This document shows, one piece after another, positions 1 through 9,938 of a stretch of 46,595 bases of DNA (the stretch's first letter is position 1; the number at the start of each line of letters is the position of its first letter). Source of the stretch: a virus; the IMG/VR virus record IMGVR_UViG_3300006030_000036, positions 1-46,595 of that record, one strand, 5' to 3'. The notes under the pieces were generated by a model. It saw nothing but the letters and a program-made list of their open reading frames with translations, was not told the origin of the DNA and ran no database searches. The position numbers were made by a program, and so were the translations under genes.

Positions 1-3000
1 GGTTCGATTACTATCGGGGGTTCACTCTCTCCAATTATTGTCGCGAACAGCGCGAACGCGGATCAGTTCACCAATAGCCGTGTGCAGTTTGTCGCATCTG
101 GTGGTACCACTGTCGCATTTGATGCGGGCAATAATCGCGTCACGTTCTCGTCGGTTGATACAACGAATGCGGATAACATCACCAGTGGCACCCTCGCAAA
201 TACGCGGTTGTCTGGAAACTATGCGATCAGCATTACCGGTACCGCGAACAACGCATCATACTTCAATGGTCAGGCCGCGGCGTTCTATCAGAACGCGACG
301 AACATCAACACCGGCACGCTCTCAAACAATCAACTCTACGGCACCTACGGAATCACCATCACCGGAAGTGCAAACGATACCGCATTCTTCAACGGTGCGA
401 ATGCGGCATATTATACCAATGCGTCGAACATGAGCAGTGGTACGCTTCCTGCGGGTCGTCTCGCGGGCGCGTACACGAATGTCAACGCGATTGGCACACT
501 GACGAGTCTCACCATTGCGACCGACACGTTGATCGGTTCACTCCCGGCGATCAACGTGACGCAATCGTGGACAACCGACAACACGTTCTCTGCGTTGGTG
601 GTGAATATCACCGATAGCACCGCCAACGATAATTCGACACTGATCGATCTGCAACTGAATAGCAGTTCACGGTTCTCCGTCAATAAGTTGGGCAATATCA
701 GTGCGAATACATTTGCCTTAGGAGCGAATGTTACAGGGAACACCTCGGCGGTACGTGTCGGAAACAGCAGCGTCAATACGGTGCTCACGTCGTCGCAGTT
801 AGCGATTGGCAGTGCAACCGTCAATGCCACGGTATATACCGGTACCGCAAACAACGCGACGTATGCATTCGGTAAGAGTGAAGGCAACCTCAACGTCAAT
901 AGTGCCCTGAGTGCAAATAACAGCACCTATGCGTTTGGGAAGAGCGAAGCCGATCTGAACGTCAATAGTGCCGTTATTGCGAACAACGCGACCTATGCGT
1001 TTAGCAAGAGCGAAGCGAACTTGAACGTGAACAGTGCGCTCTCCGCGAACAACAGCACCTATGCGTTTGGTAAGAGTGAAGCGGATCTGAATGTCAACAG
1101 CGCATTAACCGCAAACAACAGCACGTATGCGTATGGAAAAACAGAAGGTGCGCTCAACGTTAACAATGCGTCATATGCGTTCGGGAAGAGCGAAGCAAAC
1201 CTCAACGTCAACAACGCAGTTTTCCTGACTGGTAATCTCGCACAGACAAACTCAAGCGTCTTGTCAGTGGGAGCAAACGTTGTCGTCAACGCGTCTGCAA
1301 TTCTTGTCGGCAACAGCAGCGTCAACGTTGTGACGAACTCATCGCAGATCAGTATCGGCTCCGGTACGTTGACGGCCACCAATTATTCTGGCACCGCAAA
1401 CAACGCGACGTATGCGTTTGGGAAGACTGAAGGCAACCTCAACGTCAACAGCGCCTTGAGTGCAAATAACAGCACCTATGCGTTTGGCAAGAGTGAGGCG
1501 AATCTCAACGTCAATAGTGCTGTCAGTGCCAACAACAGCACCTACGCGTATGGCAAGAGTGAGGGCAACCTCAACGTCAACTCTGCTATCAACGCGAATA
1601 ACAGCACCTACGCATTTGGAAAGAGTGAAGCACAACTCAATGTCAATAGTGCTGTCAGTGCGAACAACAGCACCTACGCGTATGGCAAGAGTGAAGCGCA
1701 ACTCGATGTCAATAGTGCGGTCAGCGCAAACAATGCAACGTACGCATACGGCAAGACAGAGGGCAATCTCAACGTCAATAGTGCCGTCTTCCTGCAAGGC
1801 AACGCGATACAAACAAATTCGACGGTTCTAACTGTCGGTTCAAATGTTGCACTGACAACAAGTGCGTTAGTGATCGGGAACACCAGTGTCAACGCCAGTG
1901 TTAACTCCACAGTGTTCTCGGGAACCGCGAACAATAGCACCTATGCGTTTGGGAAGAGTGAATCTGACCTCCATGTGAACACCGCATTGACGGCCAATAA
2001 TGCAACATACGCTTATGGAAAAACTGAAGGTGCGCTGAACGTCAACAGTGCCGTTAGCGCCAATAATAGCACATACGCGTTTGGCAAGAGTGAAGGCGAT
2101 CTCAACGTCAATAGTGCGCTGGTTGCGAACAACAGCACCTATGCCTATGGTAAGACGGAAGGCAACCTTAACGTCAACAACGCGACGACCGCAGGCACCG
2201 CAAACAACGCGACGTATGCATTTGGTAAGAGTGAAGCGAATCTGAATGTCAATAGCGCGGTAGTTGCGAATAATGCGACCTACGCGTATGGCAAGACGGA
2301 AGGGAACCTGAACGTCAATAGTGCTGTCAGTGCGAACAACAGCACCTATGCCTACGGAAAGACGGAAGGCAACCTGAACGTCAATAGCGCAGTATACTTG
2401 ACTGCGAAACTTCCGCTTTCGAACACAGCACTACACACCGTTGGAAATGTGACGTCTGTCACCACAGGGCAAGATTGGGTTCACTATGCGTGGTCGTCTG
2501 GTCTTGTCTACGGCGGTGGTATTGTTGATAACGGTAACGGCAGCGTCACTCTCGCAAATGCGGAAGTGATGCTGCGTTCTGCAGATACCGATCACGCAAA
2601 CCTTGCGGTCTATTTTGTTCCCGGCGCCACACTGACGCTCACAAATAACGACGTCAATTATGTGCATGCGGATTACAACGGCGGGTCGCCCATCTTTACA
2701 ACCTCCACCGCGCCAGATGATATCAACGGGCACACACAAACAATGCTGTATGTGCTCTCACGACGGGATAGTGAGATTGTCGGTATTGATGCAACTAGCC
2801 AAAATGTGGATGTCGGCACTAAGGTTGATGACTTATTGGTGCTGAGTGACGGATACAAATATGGCCCGTTCACGCATGCCACAGGCGGCAGCCGTATTGG
2901 CAACGGAACAGCGACATACATCACATTGACCGAGGGTAAGTTCTATTACGGTCTGACGCCTGTCGCACACCCATCCTTCGATACGTCGATTGCGGGCACT

Positions 3001-6000
3001 AACAGCAACAACGTCTTCCGCTACTACTATAATCGAAGCGCGTGGACATATACAGCGGACAGTAAAACCATCAGCAATACGCAGTATGATAACGCCGGTA
3101 CGCTGACGGCATTGTCGAATAACCGGTATCGCACTGACTATGTGTATTTGGTGCCGGATGGTATTCTTGGCAATTCCTATCTCGTTGTCGTATACGGTAA
3201 TACACAATTCCAGACTTCTGCGGAAGCGGCGGTCGCGCCCGTGCCGTCGTCGCTGCCGTCTGAAATCGATGGATTAGCGATTCTTGTCGGACAAGTCATT
3301 GCGCAACAAGGCAGCAACACGATTACCGTTGCGTCGTTCCGGACAGACTTTGCCGTCTCTCCGGTCACGAACCACAACGCATTAGCCGGATTGCAGGGTG
3401 GTACGACAGGTCAATACTACCACCTTACGTCGATGGCCGCGACGTCGCTGAATGCGATTAGCGACACGCTGCCGACAAACGGTGCGCTGCTCATCGGTAA
3501 CTCATCCGCATTCAATCTCTCAACACTCACTGCTGGTGAGAATATTGCGATCACCAACGGAAACGGCACCATTAGCATTGCGGCCACCGTGGGTGTTGTC
3601 GCGATGGGAATCGGAAACGCATCAGACAATTTGATCTTCTCGAATACGCAAGTCAACTTCGCGGCGTCTGGCGGCACCACGGTTGACATCAATGCGGCCT
3701 CGCGCACGGTGACGTATTCGTCTGTAGACACCACGAATGCGACGAATATCAGTAGTGGCACGCTCGCCAATACACGGTTGTCTGGTACGTACGGTATCGA
3801 CATTTCCGGTACCGCAAACAACAGCACGTATGCGTACGGCAAGACAGAAGGCAATCTCAACGTCAACAGCGCACTGGTCGCGAACAATGCGACGTATGCG
3901 TTTGGCAAGAGTGAAGCGAATCTAAATGTCAATAGTGCGTCGCAAGCATCGAACGCGACGAACCTCAATAGCCAGCCGGGTTCCTACTACACGAACGCCA
4001 GCAACATTACGACAGGCACACTTCCGGAAGCACAACTTTCCGCGAATGTATTGCTGACGACCAGCACGACGGGTATCAATGCGTCTGCGATCTCAACGGG
4101 CACCGTACCTGCGGCTCGATTGGCCTCCGCAAACACCACCGTCAATGGTGTCGTCGATACCACGACGCAGAGCTTTGCGGGTAGTAAAACGTTCACCGGC
4201 GTGCTCACCGCAAATGCGGGATCGAAGCTGGTCATTCAGAATGGCGTCGATGGTACATCTACACGCGGTATCTTCTTCTGGACAGAAACCGACCCCAATT
4301 GGGGTATGTATCTCAGTCAAGCTGGTGCCTCGAAGTCATTAGCGAACGGAGTCGCTGCGAGTAGTATCGATAGTCGCTCCGGATGGCACGTGCGCAGTCG
4401 TTCAGGAAGTTTGAATTCCGAAGGCTTCTTGTGGGAAAATCAAGGCGAAGTCGCGCTGATGAGCTTGACAGGAGATACGGGCGATCTGTATCTCAAAGGC
4501 AATGCGTATGTGGGGAACTCCACCTCACAAGTCGTCATTCATAGCGGCAGCACGACTGGCATCAATGCATCGGCCTTGTCTACGGGTACCGTACCGGATG
4601 CGCGGCTTTCGGGCACCTACACCAACATCACCGCAAACAATGCGACGTATGCATTTGGCAAGACCGAAGGCAACCTCAACGTCAATAATGCAACAACCGC
4701 AGGTACCGCGAATAACGCGACCTACGCATTCGGGAAGAGTGAAGGCAACCTGAACGTCAATAGTGCTGTCAGTGCGAACAACAGCACGTACGCGTATGGG
4801 AAGAGTGAAGGCAACCTGAATGTCAATTCCGCTGTCACGGCGAACAATAGCACGTACGCGTTCGGAAAGAGTGAAGGCGATCTCAACGTCAACTCTGCCA
4901 CATCGGCGGGTACTGCGAACAACAGCACCTACGCATTTGGGAAGAGTGAAGGCAACCTGAACGTCAACAGCGCCGTTTTCGTGTCAGGGAACACCGTCAC
5001 GACAAACAGCACGGTGCTGGCTGTTGGTGCGAACGTCATTGCAAACACCTCTGCGCTCTTGATCGGGAACAGTAGTGTCAACGTCGTCACCAACTCATCG
5101 CAGATCAGTATTGGTGCGGGCACCCTCACCGCGACGGCGTATTCTGGCACCGCGAACAATGCGACGTATGCGTTTGGAAAAACCGAAGGCAACCTGAATG
5201 TCAACTCCGCGGTCACAGCGAATAATGCGACCTACGCGTACGGGAAGACGGAAGGGAACCTGAACGTCAACAACGCGACGACCGCAGGTACCGCAAACAA
5301 TGCGACATATGCGTTCGGAAAAACCGAAGGCGACCTCAACGTCAACAACGCAACATACGCGTATGGCAAAACGGAAGGCAACCTGAACGTTAATAGTGCG
5401 GTATTCCTCTCTGGAAATACCGTCACGACGAACAGTACCGTACTGGCTGTCGGCGCAAATGTCGTGGCAAATACATCGGCACTGTTGGTGGGCAACAGCA
5501 GCGTCAACGTTGTGACGAACTCATCGCAGATCAGTATCGGTAGCGGTACATTGACCGCAACCGCCTATTCGGGTACCGCAAACAATGCGACGTATGCGTT
5601 TGGAAAAACCGAAGGCAACCTGAACGTCAACAACGCGACGACCGCAGGTACCGCAAACAATGCGACATATGCATTCGGAAAAACCGAAGGCGATCTCAAT
5701 GTCAACTCCGCAATCAATGCAAACAACACGACGTATGCATTCGGAAAACTTGAAGGGGCCCTAAACGTTAACAGTGCGTCGTATCTCGGTGCGAAAACAG
5801 AAGGCAACCTGAACGTCAACTCAGCGGTGTTCCTGTCATCGAATACGGTGCAGACAAACACCACCGTTCTATCGGTGGGCAGTAACGTTGCTGTCAATAC
5901 GTCGTCATATTTTGTTGGCAACTCAACACAGAATAGCATTCACACATCGGTATCGCTGATCACAGGCAACAGCACCGTGAACACGGTCGTCAATACGACG

Positions 6001-6162
6001 ACGATGGCCGTTGGTGCGAATGTGTATCTCAACGCGACGGCACACTTCGTCGGAAATAGCAGTGTGAATACTGTCATCACCGCAGGAAGCATAACTATAA
6101 GCGGAACACCCGTCACTGCGGTTTCGCTTGATCCCATTGTTGCAGCAATTGCATTAGGATAA
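1..6162 (+). CDS. Giant repetitive tail fibre / adhesin-like virion protein, 5' end missing
   Basis: The reading frame is open from base 1, so the gene starts before the window; the GTG at 82 is only an internal codon. At least 2053 residues are visible. It contains about 34 copies of a 22-residue unit of the form NNSTYAFGKSEGNLNVNSAV, in blocks separated by a shaft module of the type VGANVxxNTSALxVGNSSVN. A non-repeat domain lies at about nt 2400-3480 and ends in HNALAGLQGG followed by YYHLT, a motif I know from phage fibres. A second unique segment lies at about nt 4200-4500. The composition is Asn/Ser/Thr/Ala-rich with almost no cysteine, as expected for a long trimeric beta fibre shaft. 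It heads a run of fibre genes on the same strand. Its role in host binding is inferred from composition and context; no receptor can be named. Confidence 0.8.
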   Translation, partial: GSITIGGSLSPIIVANSANADQFTNSRVQFVASGGTTVAFDAGNNRVTFSSVDTTNADNITSGTLANTRLSGNYAISITGTANNASYFNGQAAAFYQNATNINTGTLSNNQLYGTYGITITGSANDTAFFNGANAAYYTNASNMSSGTLPAGRLAGAYTNVNAIGTLTSLTIATDTLIGSLPAINVTQSWTTDNTFSALVVNITDSTANDNSTLIDLQLNSSSRFSVNKLGNISANTFALGANVTGNTSAVRVGNSSVNTVLTSSQLAIGSATVNATVYTGTANNATYAFGKSEGNLNVNSALSANNSTYAFGKSEADLNVNSAVIANNATYAFSKSEANLNVNSALSANNSTYAFGKSEADLNVNSALTANNSTYAYGKTEGALNVNNASYAFGKSEANLNVNNAVFLTGNLAQTNSSVLSVGANVVVNASAILVGNSSVNVVTNSSQISIGSGTLTATNYSGTANNATYAFGKTEGNLNVNSALSANNSTYAFGKSEANLNVNSAVSANNSTYAYGKSEGNLNVNSAINANNSTYAFGKSEAQLNVNSAVSANNSTYAYGKSEAQLDVNSAVSANNATYAYGKTEGNLNVNSAVFLQGNAIQTNSTVLTVGSNVALTTSALVIGNTSVNASVNSTVFSGTANNSTYAFGKSESDLHVNTALTANNATYAYGKTEGALNVNSAVSANNSTYAFGKSEGDLNVNSALVANNSTYAYGKTEGNLNVNNATTAGTANNATYAFGKSEANLNVNSAVVANNATYAYGKTEGNLNVNSAVSANNSTYAYGKTEGNLNVNSAVYLTAKLPLSNTALHTVGNVTSVTTGQDWVHYAWSSGLVYGGGIVDNGNGSVTLANAEVMLRSADTDHANLAVYFVPGATLTLTNNDVNYVHADYNGGSPIFTTSTAPDDINGHTQTMLYVLSRRDSEIVGIDATSQNVDVGTKVDDLLVLSDGYKYGPFTHATGGSRIGNGTATYITLTEGKFYYGLTPVAHPSFDTSIAGTNSNNVFRYYYNRSAWTYTADSKTISNTQYDNAGTLTALSNNRYRTDYVYLVPDGILGNSYLVVVYGNTQFQTSAEAAVAPVPSSLPSEIDGLAILVGQVIAQQGSNTITVASFRTDFAVSPVTNHNALAGLQGGTTGQYYHLTSMAATSLNAISDTLPTNGALLIGNSSAFNLSTLTAGENIAITNGNGTISIAATVGVVAMGIGNASDNLIFSNTQVNFAASGGTTVDINAASRTVTYSSVDTTNATNISSGTLANTRLSGTYGIDISGTANNSTYAYGKTEGNLNVNSALVANNATYAFGKSEANLNVNSASQASNATNLNSQPGSYYTNASNITTGTLPEAQLSANVLLTTSTTGINASAISTGTVPAARLASANTTVNGVVDTTTQSFAGSKTFTGVLTANAGSKLVIQNGVDGTSTRGIFFWTETDPNWGMYLSQAGASKSLANGVAASSIDSRSGWHVRSRSGSLNSEGFLWENQGEVALMSLTGDTGDLYLKGNAYVGNSTSQVVIHSGSTTGINASALSTGTVPDARLSGTYTNITANNATYAFGKTEGNLNVNNATTAGTANNATYAFGKSEGNLNVNSAVSANNSTYAYGKSEGNLNVNSAVTANNSTYAFGKSEGDLNVNSATSAGTANNSTYAFGKSEGNLNVNSAVFVSGNTVTTNSTVLAVGANVIANTSALLIGNSSVNVVTNSSQISIGAGTLTATAYSGTANNATYAFGKTEGNLNVNSAVTANNATYAYGKTEGNLNVNNATTAGTANNATYAFGKTEGDLNVNNATYAYGKTEGNLNVNSAVFLSGNTVTTNSTVLAVGANVVANTSALLVGNSSVNVVTNSSQISIGSGTLTATAYSGTANNATYAFGKTEGNLNVNNATTAGTANNATYAFGKTEGDLNVNSAINANNTTYAFGKLEGALNVNSASYLGAKTEGNLNVNSAVFLSSNTVQTNTTVLSVGSNVAVNTSSYFVGNSTQNSIHTSVSLITGNSTVNTVVNTTTMAVGANVYLNATAHFVGNSSVNTVITAGSITISGTPVTAVSLDPIVAAIALG
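820..5860 (+). repeat. Degenerate 66-bp (22-aa) tandem repeats within the giant fibre gene
   Basis: The unit encodes ANNSTYAFGKSEGNLNVNSA plus two variable residues. I count about 34 copies in seven clusters (starting near 838, 1390, 1923, 3814, 4633, 5149 and 5578). Some copies are shortened or carry a three-residue AGT insertion. Positions vary mainly F/Y, S/T in KSE/KTE, and the residue pair before LNVN. Copies differ by synonymous as well as non-synonymous changes, so most are not very recent duplicates. Confidence 0.85.
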
Positions 6163-6171
6163 GACACACGT

Positions 6172-6504
6172 ATGGCAAGCACATTTTCGCGAAAACTTTC
6201 ACGTAGCATCGGCACCACCCTCACCGCTGTCGGCAGTTATACGGTGGGCGCTTCCACTCAAACCACAGTCATCGGGTTGTCGGTCGCGAACATCAGCGCC
6301 GCGACGGTGGAAGTCGATATTAGCCTGAATGACGGCACCAATGACACCTACCTCATCAAAGGTGCGCCGGTGTTGCCGGGCGCGTCGTTGGTAGTAAGTG
6401 GTGGTGACCAGAAAATTGTGCTGGTGACGAACGATAGTGTCAAAGTCAAATCGAACACCGCAAGTAGTGTCGATGCGGTGATGAGCATTCTCGAACTGAC
6501 GTAG
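6172..6504 (+). CDS. Small virion structural protein (unknown exact role)
   Basis: 110 residues starting MASTFSRKLSRSIG, with no cysteine and a beta-rich, Val/Ser/Thr-rich sequence. It ends in a regular run (VKVKSNTASSVDAVMSILEL). The gene starts 9 bases after the giant fibre gene. It resembles in size and feel the small 'MATF-KLLSG' type virion proteins of marine T4-like phages, such as the one at 15653-16015, but the two are not obviously homologous. The function is not recognised; a fibre-attachment or baseplate role is a guess from position. Confidence 0.65.
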   Translation: MASTFSRKLSRSIGTTLTAVGSYTVGASTQTTVIGLSVANISAATVEVDISLNDGTNDTYLIKGAPVLPGASLVVSGGDQKIVLVTNDSVKVKSNTASSVDAVMSILELT

Positions 6505-6527
6505 TTCATCGCGGTCTGTAGAGCGTT

Positions 6528-8003
6528 ATGCCACTGACAAAAATTGAAGGCCCATCCGTCGGAAACGTCACTGCAAACAATGTGACGGTGAGTAGTAACA
6601 CCGTTAATGCCGCCACGTTCTATGCGGGCGCCAATGTGTATATGAACACGTCTGCGGTGTTCGTCGGGAATAGTACTGTCAACTTCACCATTACCTCAAG
6701 CAGTGTCGCCTCCGCGAATACGGTGGTGGCGAATGGCTATTCGGTGACCATGGTCGCTGGAGAATCACTGGCGGCGCTGGATGCGGTGTACATTGAGCCG
6801 ACCCTAACCAGTGGTACCGCCGGTCGTGTCTATAAGATGGATGCGGATGTCTTGGTGAAAAGTTCGCAAGCGTTCTTTGCGGGGTTTGCGTTAGCATCGG
6901 CGAGTGCTGCGGCGAATGTCGCAGTGCAGATCAGTGGCGTGGTATCGGGATTTGTTGGATTGACCACGGGTGCCGTGTATTATGCCGGTAGCACGGCGGG
7001 GGCGATCACCGCCACGAAACCGCTCCATCCGCTACCAGTCGGGATTGCGATTTCCACGACACAACTGCTCATCAATACTGGCGTCAAACGCGAACAGGAA
7101 CAACGTGGTGCGGTGTACGGGTATGTGTTGGGCGGGTCTACTGGTGCTGCTGTCGCAACAACTGACCGTACAACGTTTGCTACGGGGGCCACCGCAGCTT
7201 ATACGACGGGTAATCTAACACAAGCACGTAATCTTTTGGCGGGATGCTCCGATGCTTCCGTGTACGGCTATGCGTTGGGTGGAATTTCCTCGACCTACAC
7301 GACAACAACAGATCGCGTGACATTTAGTAGTGGTGTCACCGCCGCATGGACAGCCGCCAACATCTCACTGGCCCGCAACTATATGCAAGGTCTTTCCGAT
7401 GGTGCGGTATATGGATACGTCTTGGGCGGGTGGTCGGGTGTAACCGTTGTGACGACAGATCGCATCACCTTTAGTTCGAGTTCGACCGCAGCCTATACCG
7501 CAGGTAATCTCTCATCCGCTCGTAGTGATGCTACGGATATCTCCGATGGTTCTGTATATGGATATGTTGTTGGAGGATATACTACTGCAATATGGGCGGG
7601 TTCGGATCGCGTCACCTTTAGTACGGGTGTTAGTGCCGCATATACTGCGGCTAATCTATCACAAGGACGCGGTGACAGTGGTGGTCTTTCTGATGGTGCT
7701 GTTTATGGATATGTGTTAGGGGGAAACACCGGCGTGCCAGTCGTCACCGCCGACCGCATTACGTTCAGTACCAGTGTCACCGCAGCCTTTACCGCCGCCA
7801 ACATCTCACAAGCACGTTTTTCGTCTGGGTCTTCGTTCTCCGATGGGGCTACATACGGGTATGTATTAGGGGGAAACACGGGTGCCGGCGTGACCACCGC
7901 AGACCGCACGACTTTCAGCACGGGAGCTACCGCTGCCTATACCGCGGCAAATCTCTCACAGGCACGTTTTGGATCCACAGGTATCTCTGACGGGGCCGTC
8001 TAA
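6528..8003 (+). CDS. Fibre protein with six Kelch-like repeats (propeller paralogue A1)
   Basis: 491 residues in three parts. The N-terminus (about 1-75) starts MPLTKIEGPSVGNV and contains the shaft module VxMNTSAVFVGNSTVN. A middle domain (about 75-185) has AGESLAALDAVYIEP, GRVYKMDADVLVKSSQAFFAG and PLHPLPVGIAISTTQLLIN and is nearly identical in the three paralogues at 8007, 11206 and 12649. The C-terminal part has six units of about 47-50 residues, each with SDG-xVYGYVLGG, a DRxTF segment and NLSQAR. The YGYxLGG and AR positions match the Kelch blade pattern, so a six-bladed beta-propeller is inferred. The last residues, SDGAV, are the beginning of a further blade. No Shine-Dalgarno site is evident. 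The probable role is a receptor- or glycan-binding tip. Confidence 0.75.
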   Translation: MPLTKIEGPSVGNVTANNVTVSSNTVNAATFYAGANVYMNTSAVFVGNSTVNFTITSSSVASANTVVANGYSVTMVAGESLAALDAVYIEPTLTSGTAGRVYKMDADVLVKSSQAFFAGFALASASAAANVAVQISGVVSGFVGLTTGAVYYAGSTAGAITATKPLHPLPVGIAISTTQLLINTGVKREQEQRGAVYGYVLGGSTGAAVATTDRTTFATGATAAYTTGNLTQARNLLAGCSDASVYGYALGGISSTYTTTTDRVTFSSGVTAAWTAANISLARNYMQGLSDGAVYGYVLGGWSGVTVVTTDRITFSSSSTAAYTAGNLSSARSDATDISDGSVYGYVVGGYTTAIWAGSDRVTFSTGVSAAYTAANLSQGRGDSGGLSDGAVYGYVLGGNTGVPVVTADRITFSTSVTAAFTAANISQARFSSGSSFSDGATYGYVLGGNTGAGVTTADRTTFSTGATAAYTAANLSQARFGSTGISDGAV

Positions 8004-8006
8004 CCT

Positions 8007-9530
8007 ATGCCCCTCCAACGGTTAGAGGGCCCCTCCCTCGGAAACGTCACCGCAAACACCCTCACAACTACCGCATCGGTGAATGCGGCGACGTTCTACG
8101 CGGGCGCAAACGTTTCGCTGAATACCTCAGCCGTCTTTGTTGGCAACAGCACCGTCAATACCGTCATTACCAGTAGTAGCATTACAGGGGCCGTCTCGGG
8201 TGTGGTGGCGTCCCCGACCGGATTTGCGACGACGTTGGTAGCGGGTGAATCACTCGCGGCGCTCGATGCGGTCTATGTGGAACCCACCTTGACAGGCGGC
8301 ACCGCTGGTCGCGTCTATAAGATGGATGCGGATGTGCTCATCAAGAGTTCCCAAGCCTTTTTTGCAGGGTTTGCCTTGGCGAGTGCGAGTGCCGCGGCCA
8401 ACGTCAACGTACAACAATCGGGTGTGGTGTCGGGGTTTACGGGATTGACGACGGGCGCAATGTATTATGCGGGCAGCACCGCAGGAGCAATCACGGCGAC
8501 CAAGCCCTTGCATCCATTACCAGTCGGCATTGCGATTTCGACCACACAACTCCTGATCAATACCGGTCGCAAACGAGAAGATGAGCAGTCGGAGAATGTG
8601 TCGGCGGTGTATGGGTATCAACTGGGTGGATATACGGGTGCCTATCTCGCAACAGCCGACCGTATTACTTTTAGCACAGGTGCGTATGCCGCCTCCACGG
8701 TGAATAATCTTTCTGAGGCGCGGTTTTCGTTAAGTGGTCCATCGGATGCTTCCGTGTATGGCTATACCAATGGGGGGTACAACTCATCGGTCGTCGTAGC
8801 GACGTGTGACCGCACCACCTTTGCAACAAGTGTCACGACGGCCTATGCAGTGGGGGCCCTCACCGCCGCCAGATATAATCATTATTCGCTGAGTGATGGA
8901 GCGGTCTATGGCTACGTGCTCGGTGGATATAACTCTGCCTTTACCGTCTTATCATCCGTCGAACGTCGCACATTCAGCACAGGTATTTCCGCTGCAATTA
9001 GTGCCACCCTCTCAACTGCTCGTACCGGGCGCTTGGCACAAGGATTATCGGATGGTGCGACCTATGGTTATACGATGGGCGGTTCTACATCGGGCGGTGT
9101 GGCGGGTGGTGTGAGCACGTCGGATCGCATCACCTTTAGCACAGCAACAATTGCCGCATCGACGATCAGTAATTTATCAGTAGCCCGATCAGATATTGCC
9201 ACGGTTTCTGATGGGGCTACTTACGGCTATACGTGCGGTGGGTATAACACATCAATAGTTCCTGTAACAACAGGGGATCGTACAACCTTTAGCACTGGTG
9301 CAACTGCGGCCTTAACCAGTGCAAACTTGTCATCGGCACGGGCGTTGTTGGCAGGGGTCTCCGATGGAAATGTGTATGGGTATATCAGTGGAGGCGACAC
9401 GGGTGGTGGAAATCATGTCACAACCACAGATCGGATTACGTTTAGTACTTCCGTGTTGGCGGCCGCTACGGCCAGTAATTTACCAGCAGCAAGAGGCATT
9501 TCCAATACCCTCTCCGACGGTGCCGTCTAA
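8007..9530 (+). CDS. Fibre protein with six Kelch-like repeats (propeller paralogue A2)
   Basis: 507 residues with the same architecture as the preceding gene. The N-terminus MPLQRLEGPSLGNV groups it with that gene rather than with the pair at 11206 and 12649. The middle domain (AGESLAALDAVYVEP, KPLHPLPVGIAISTTQ) is conserved. I count six YGYxxGG units (YGYQLGG, YGYTNGG, YGYVLGG, YGYTMGG, YGYTCGG, YGYISGG), and the protein ends in SDGAV. The gene begins 3 bases after the stop of its neighbour, without an obvious ribosome site, which suggests translational coupling. Blades are more divergent than the N-terminal and middle domains, as expected if the tip is under diversifying pressure. Substrate or receptor unknown. 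Confidence 0.75.
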   Translation: MPLQRLEGPSLGNVTANTLTTTASVNAATFYAGANVSLNTSAVFVGNSTVNTVITSSSITGAVSGVVASPTGFATTLVAGESLAALDAVYVEPTLTGGTAGRVYKMDADVLIKSSQAFFAGFALASASAAANVNVQQSGVVSGFTGLTTGAMYYAGSTAGAITATKPLHPLPVGIAISTTQLLINTGRKREDEQSENVSAVYGYQLGGYTGAYLATADRITFSTGAYAASTVNNLSEARFSLSGPSDASVYGYTNGGYNSSVVVATCDRTTFATSVTTAYAVGALTAARYNHYSLSDGAVYGYVLGGYNSAFTVLSSVERRTFSTGISAAISATLSTARTGRLAQGLSDGATYGYTMGGSTSGGVAGGVSTSDRITFSTATIAASTISNLSVARSDIATVSDGATYGYTCGGYNTSIVPVTTGDRTTFSTGATAALTSANLSSARALLAGVSDGNVYGYISGGDTGGGNHVTTTDRITFSTSVLAAATASNLPAARGISNTLSDGAV

Positions 9531-9538
9531 CATCACAC

Positions 9539-9545
9539 CTAAATA
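9539..9545 (+). promoter_or_regulatory. Late promoter -10 element CTAAATA
   Basis: CTAAATA in the gap between the propeller gene and the 118-residue gene at 9562. It is followed after 16 bases by the ATG, with AGAGG (9551-9555) as ribosome site, so the leader would be about 11 bases long. Matches the T4-type late promoter TATAAATA at six of the last seven positions. Confidence 0.65.
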
Positions 9546-9561
9546 CTCCTAGAGGTTTTCT

Positions 9562-9918
9562 ATGTCTCAATGGATCGAATATTCACTTGTCGTGCTCAAC
9601 GGTAGTGGTCTGCAACCCTATGAAACACTCGTTCCACTCGGGGTCAATTTTGATGGAGGCTACTATGTGGAAAATGGTCGCTATCGCGGTCGGTTGAGCG
9701 GCACACAAGAACAGATCGACAATGCCCTGCGGTCGCTGGTCATGTTTGGCGTGCAGCCCCTCACCGAATCGGATATACTGGGCATCGTGGAACGTGTCGT
9801 GCCGACCAACTCGCTGGTGCGGAGTGCGACCCCCGATGCCCCCGAACAATATCTCGGCCCCGCATCCTTGACCGACACATTAGAGATTACCCGACCTCTT
9901 TCTGCCACCCCGTTCTAA
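9562..9918 (+). CDS. Hypothetical protein, 118 residues
   Basis: Starts MSQWIEYSLVVLNGSG with an AGAGG site upstream and its own CTAAATA element. The first half is mixed beta (YETLVPLGVNFDGGYYVENG). A stretch with GTQEQIDNALRSLVMFG looks helical, followed by TESDILGIVERVVP. There is no signal peptide or membrane segment. It sits between two fibre genes and directly before the glycosyltransferase-like gene; a baseplate or fibre-associated role is possible. I do not recognise the family. Confidence 0.65.
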   Translation: MSQWIEYSLVVLNGSGLQPYETLVPLGVNFDGGYYVENGRYRGRLSGTQEQIDNALRSLVMFGVQPLTESDILGIVERVVPTNSLVRSATPDAPEQYLGPASLTDTLEITRPLSATPF

Positions 9919-9938
9919 CTTTAATGATGGAGTAGACA

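Noticed and set aside
820-5860. CRISPR-like regular repeats
   Set aside because: The 66-base periodicity is in frame, degenerate and fully coding; there are no unique spacers between identical repeats.
411-5939. Several long minus-strand open frames (for example 411-926, 1339-1812, 5565-5939) inside the giant fibre gene
   Set aside because: They are antisense shadows of the repetitive codons: their translations repeat the same low-complexity pattern and have no promoter or ribosome site.
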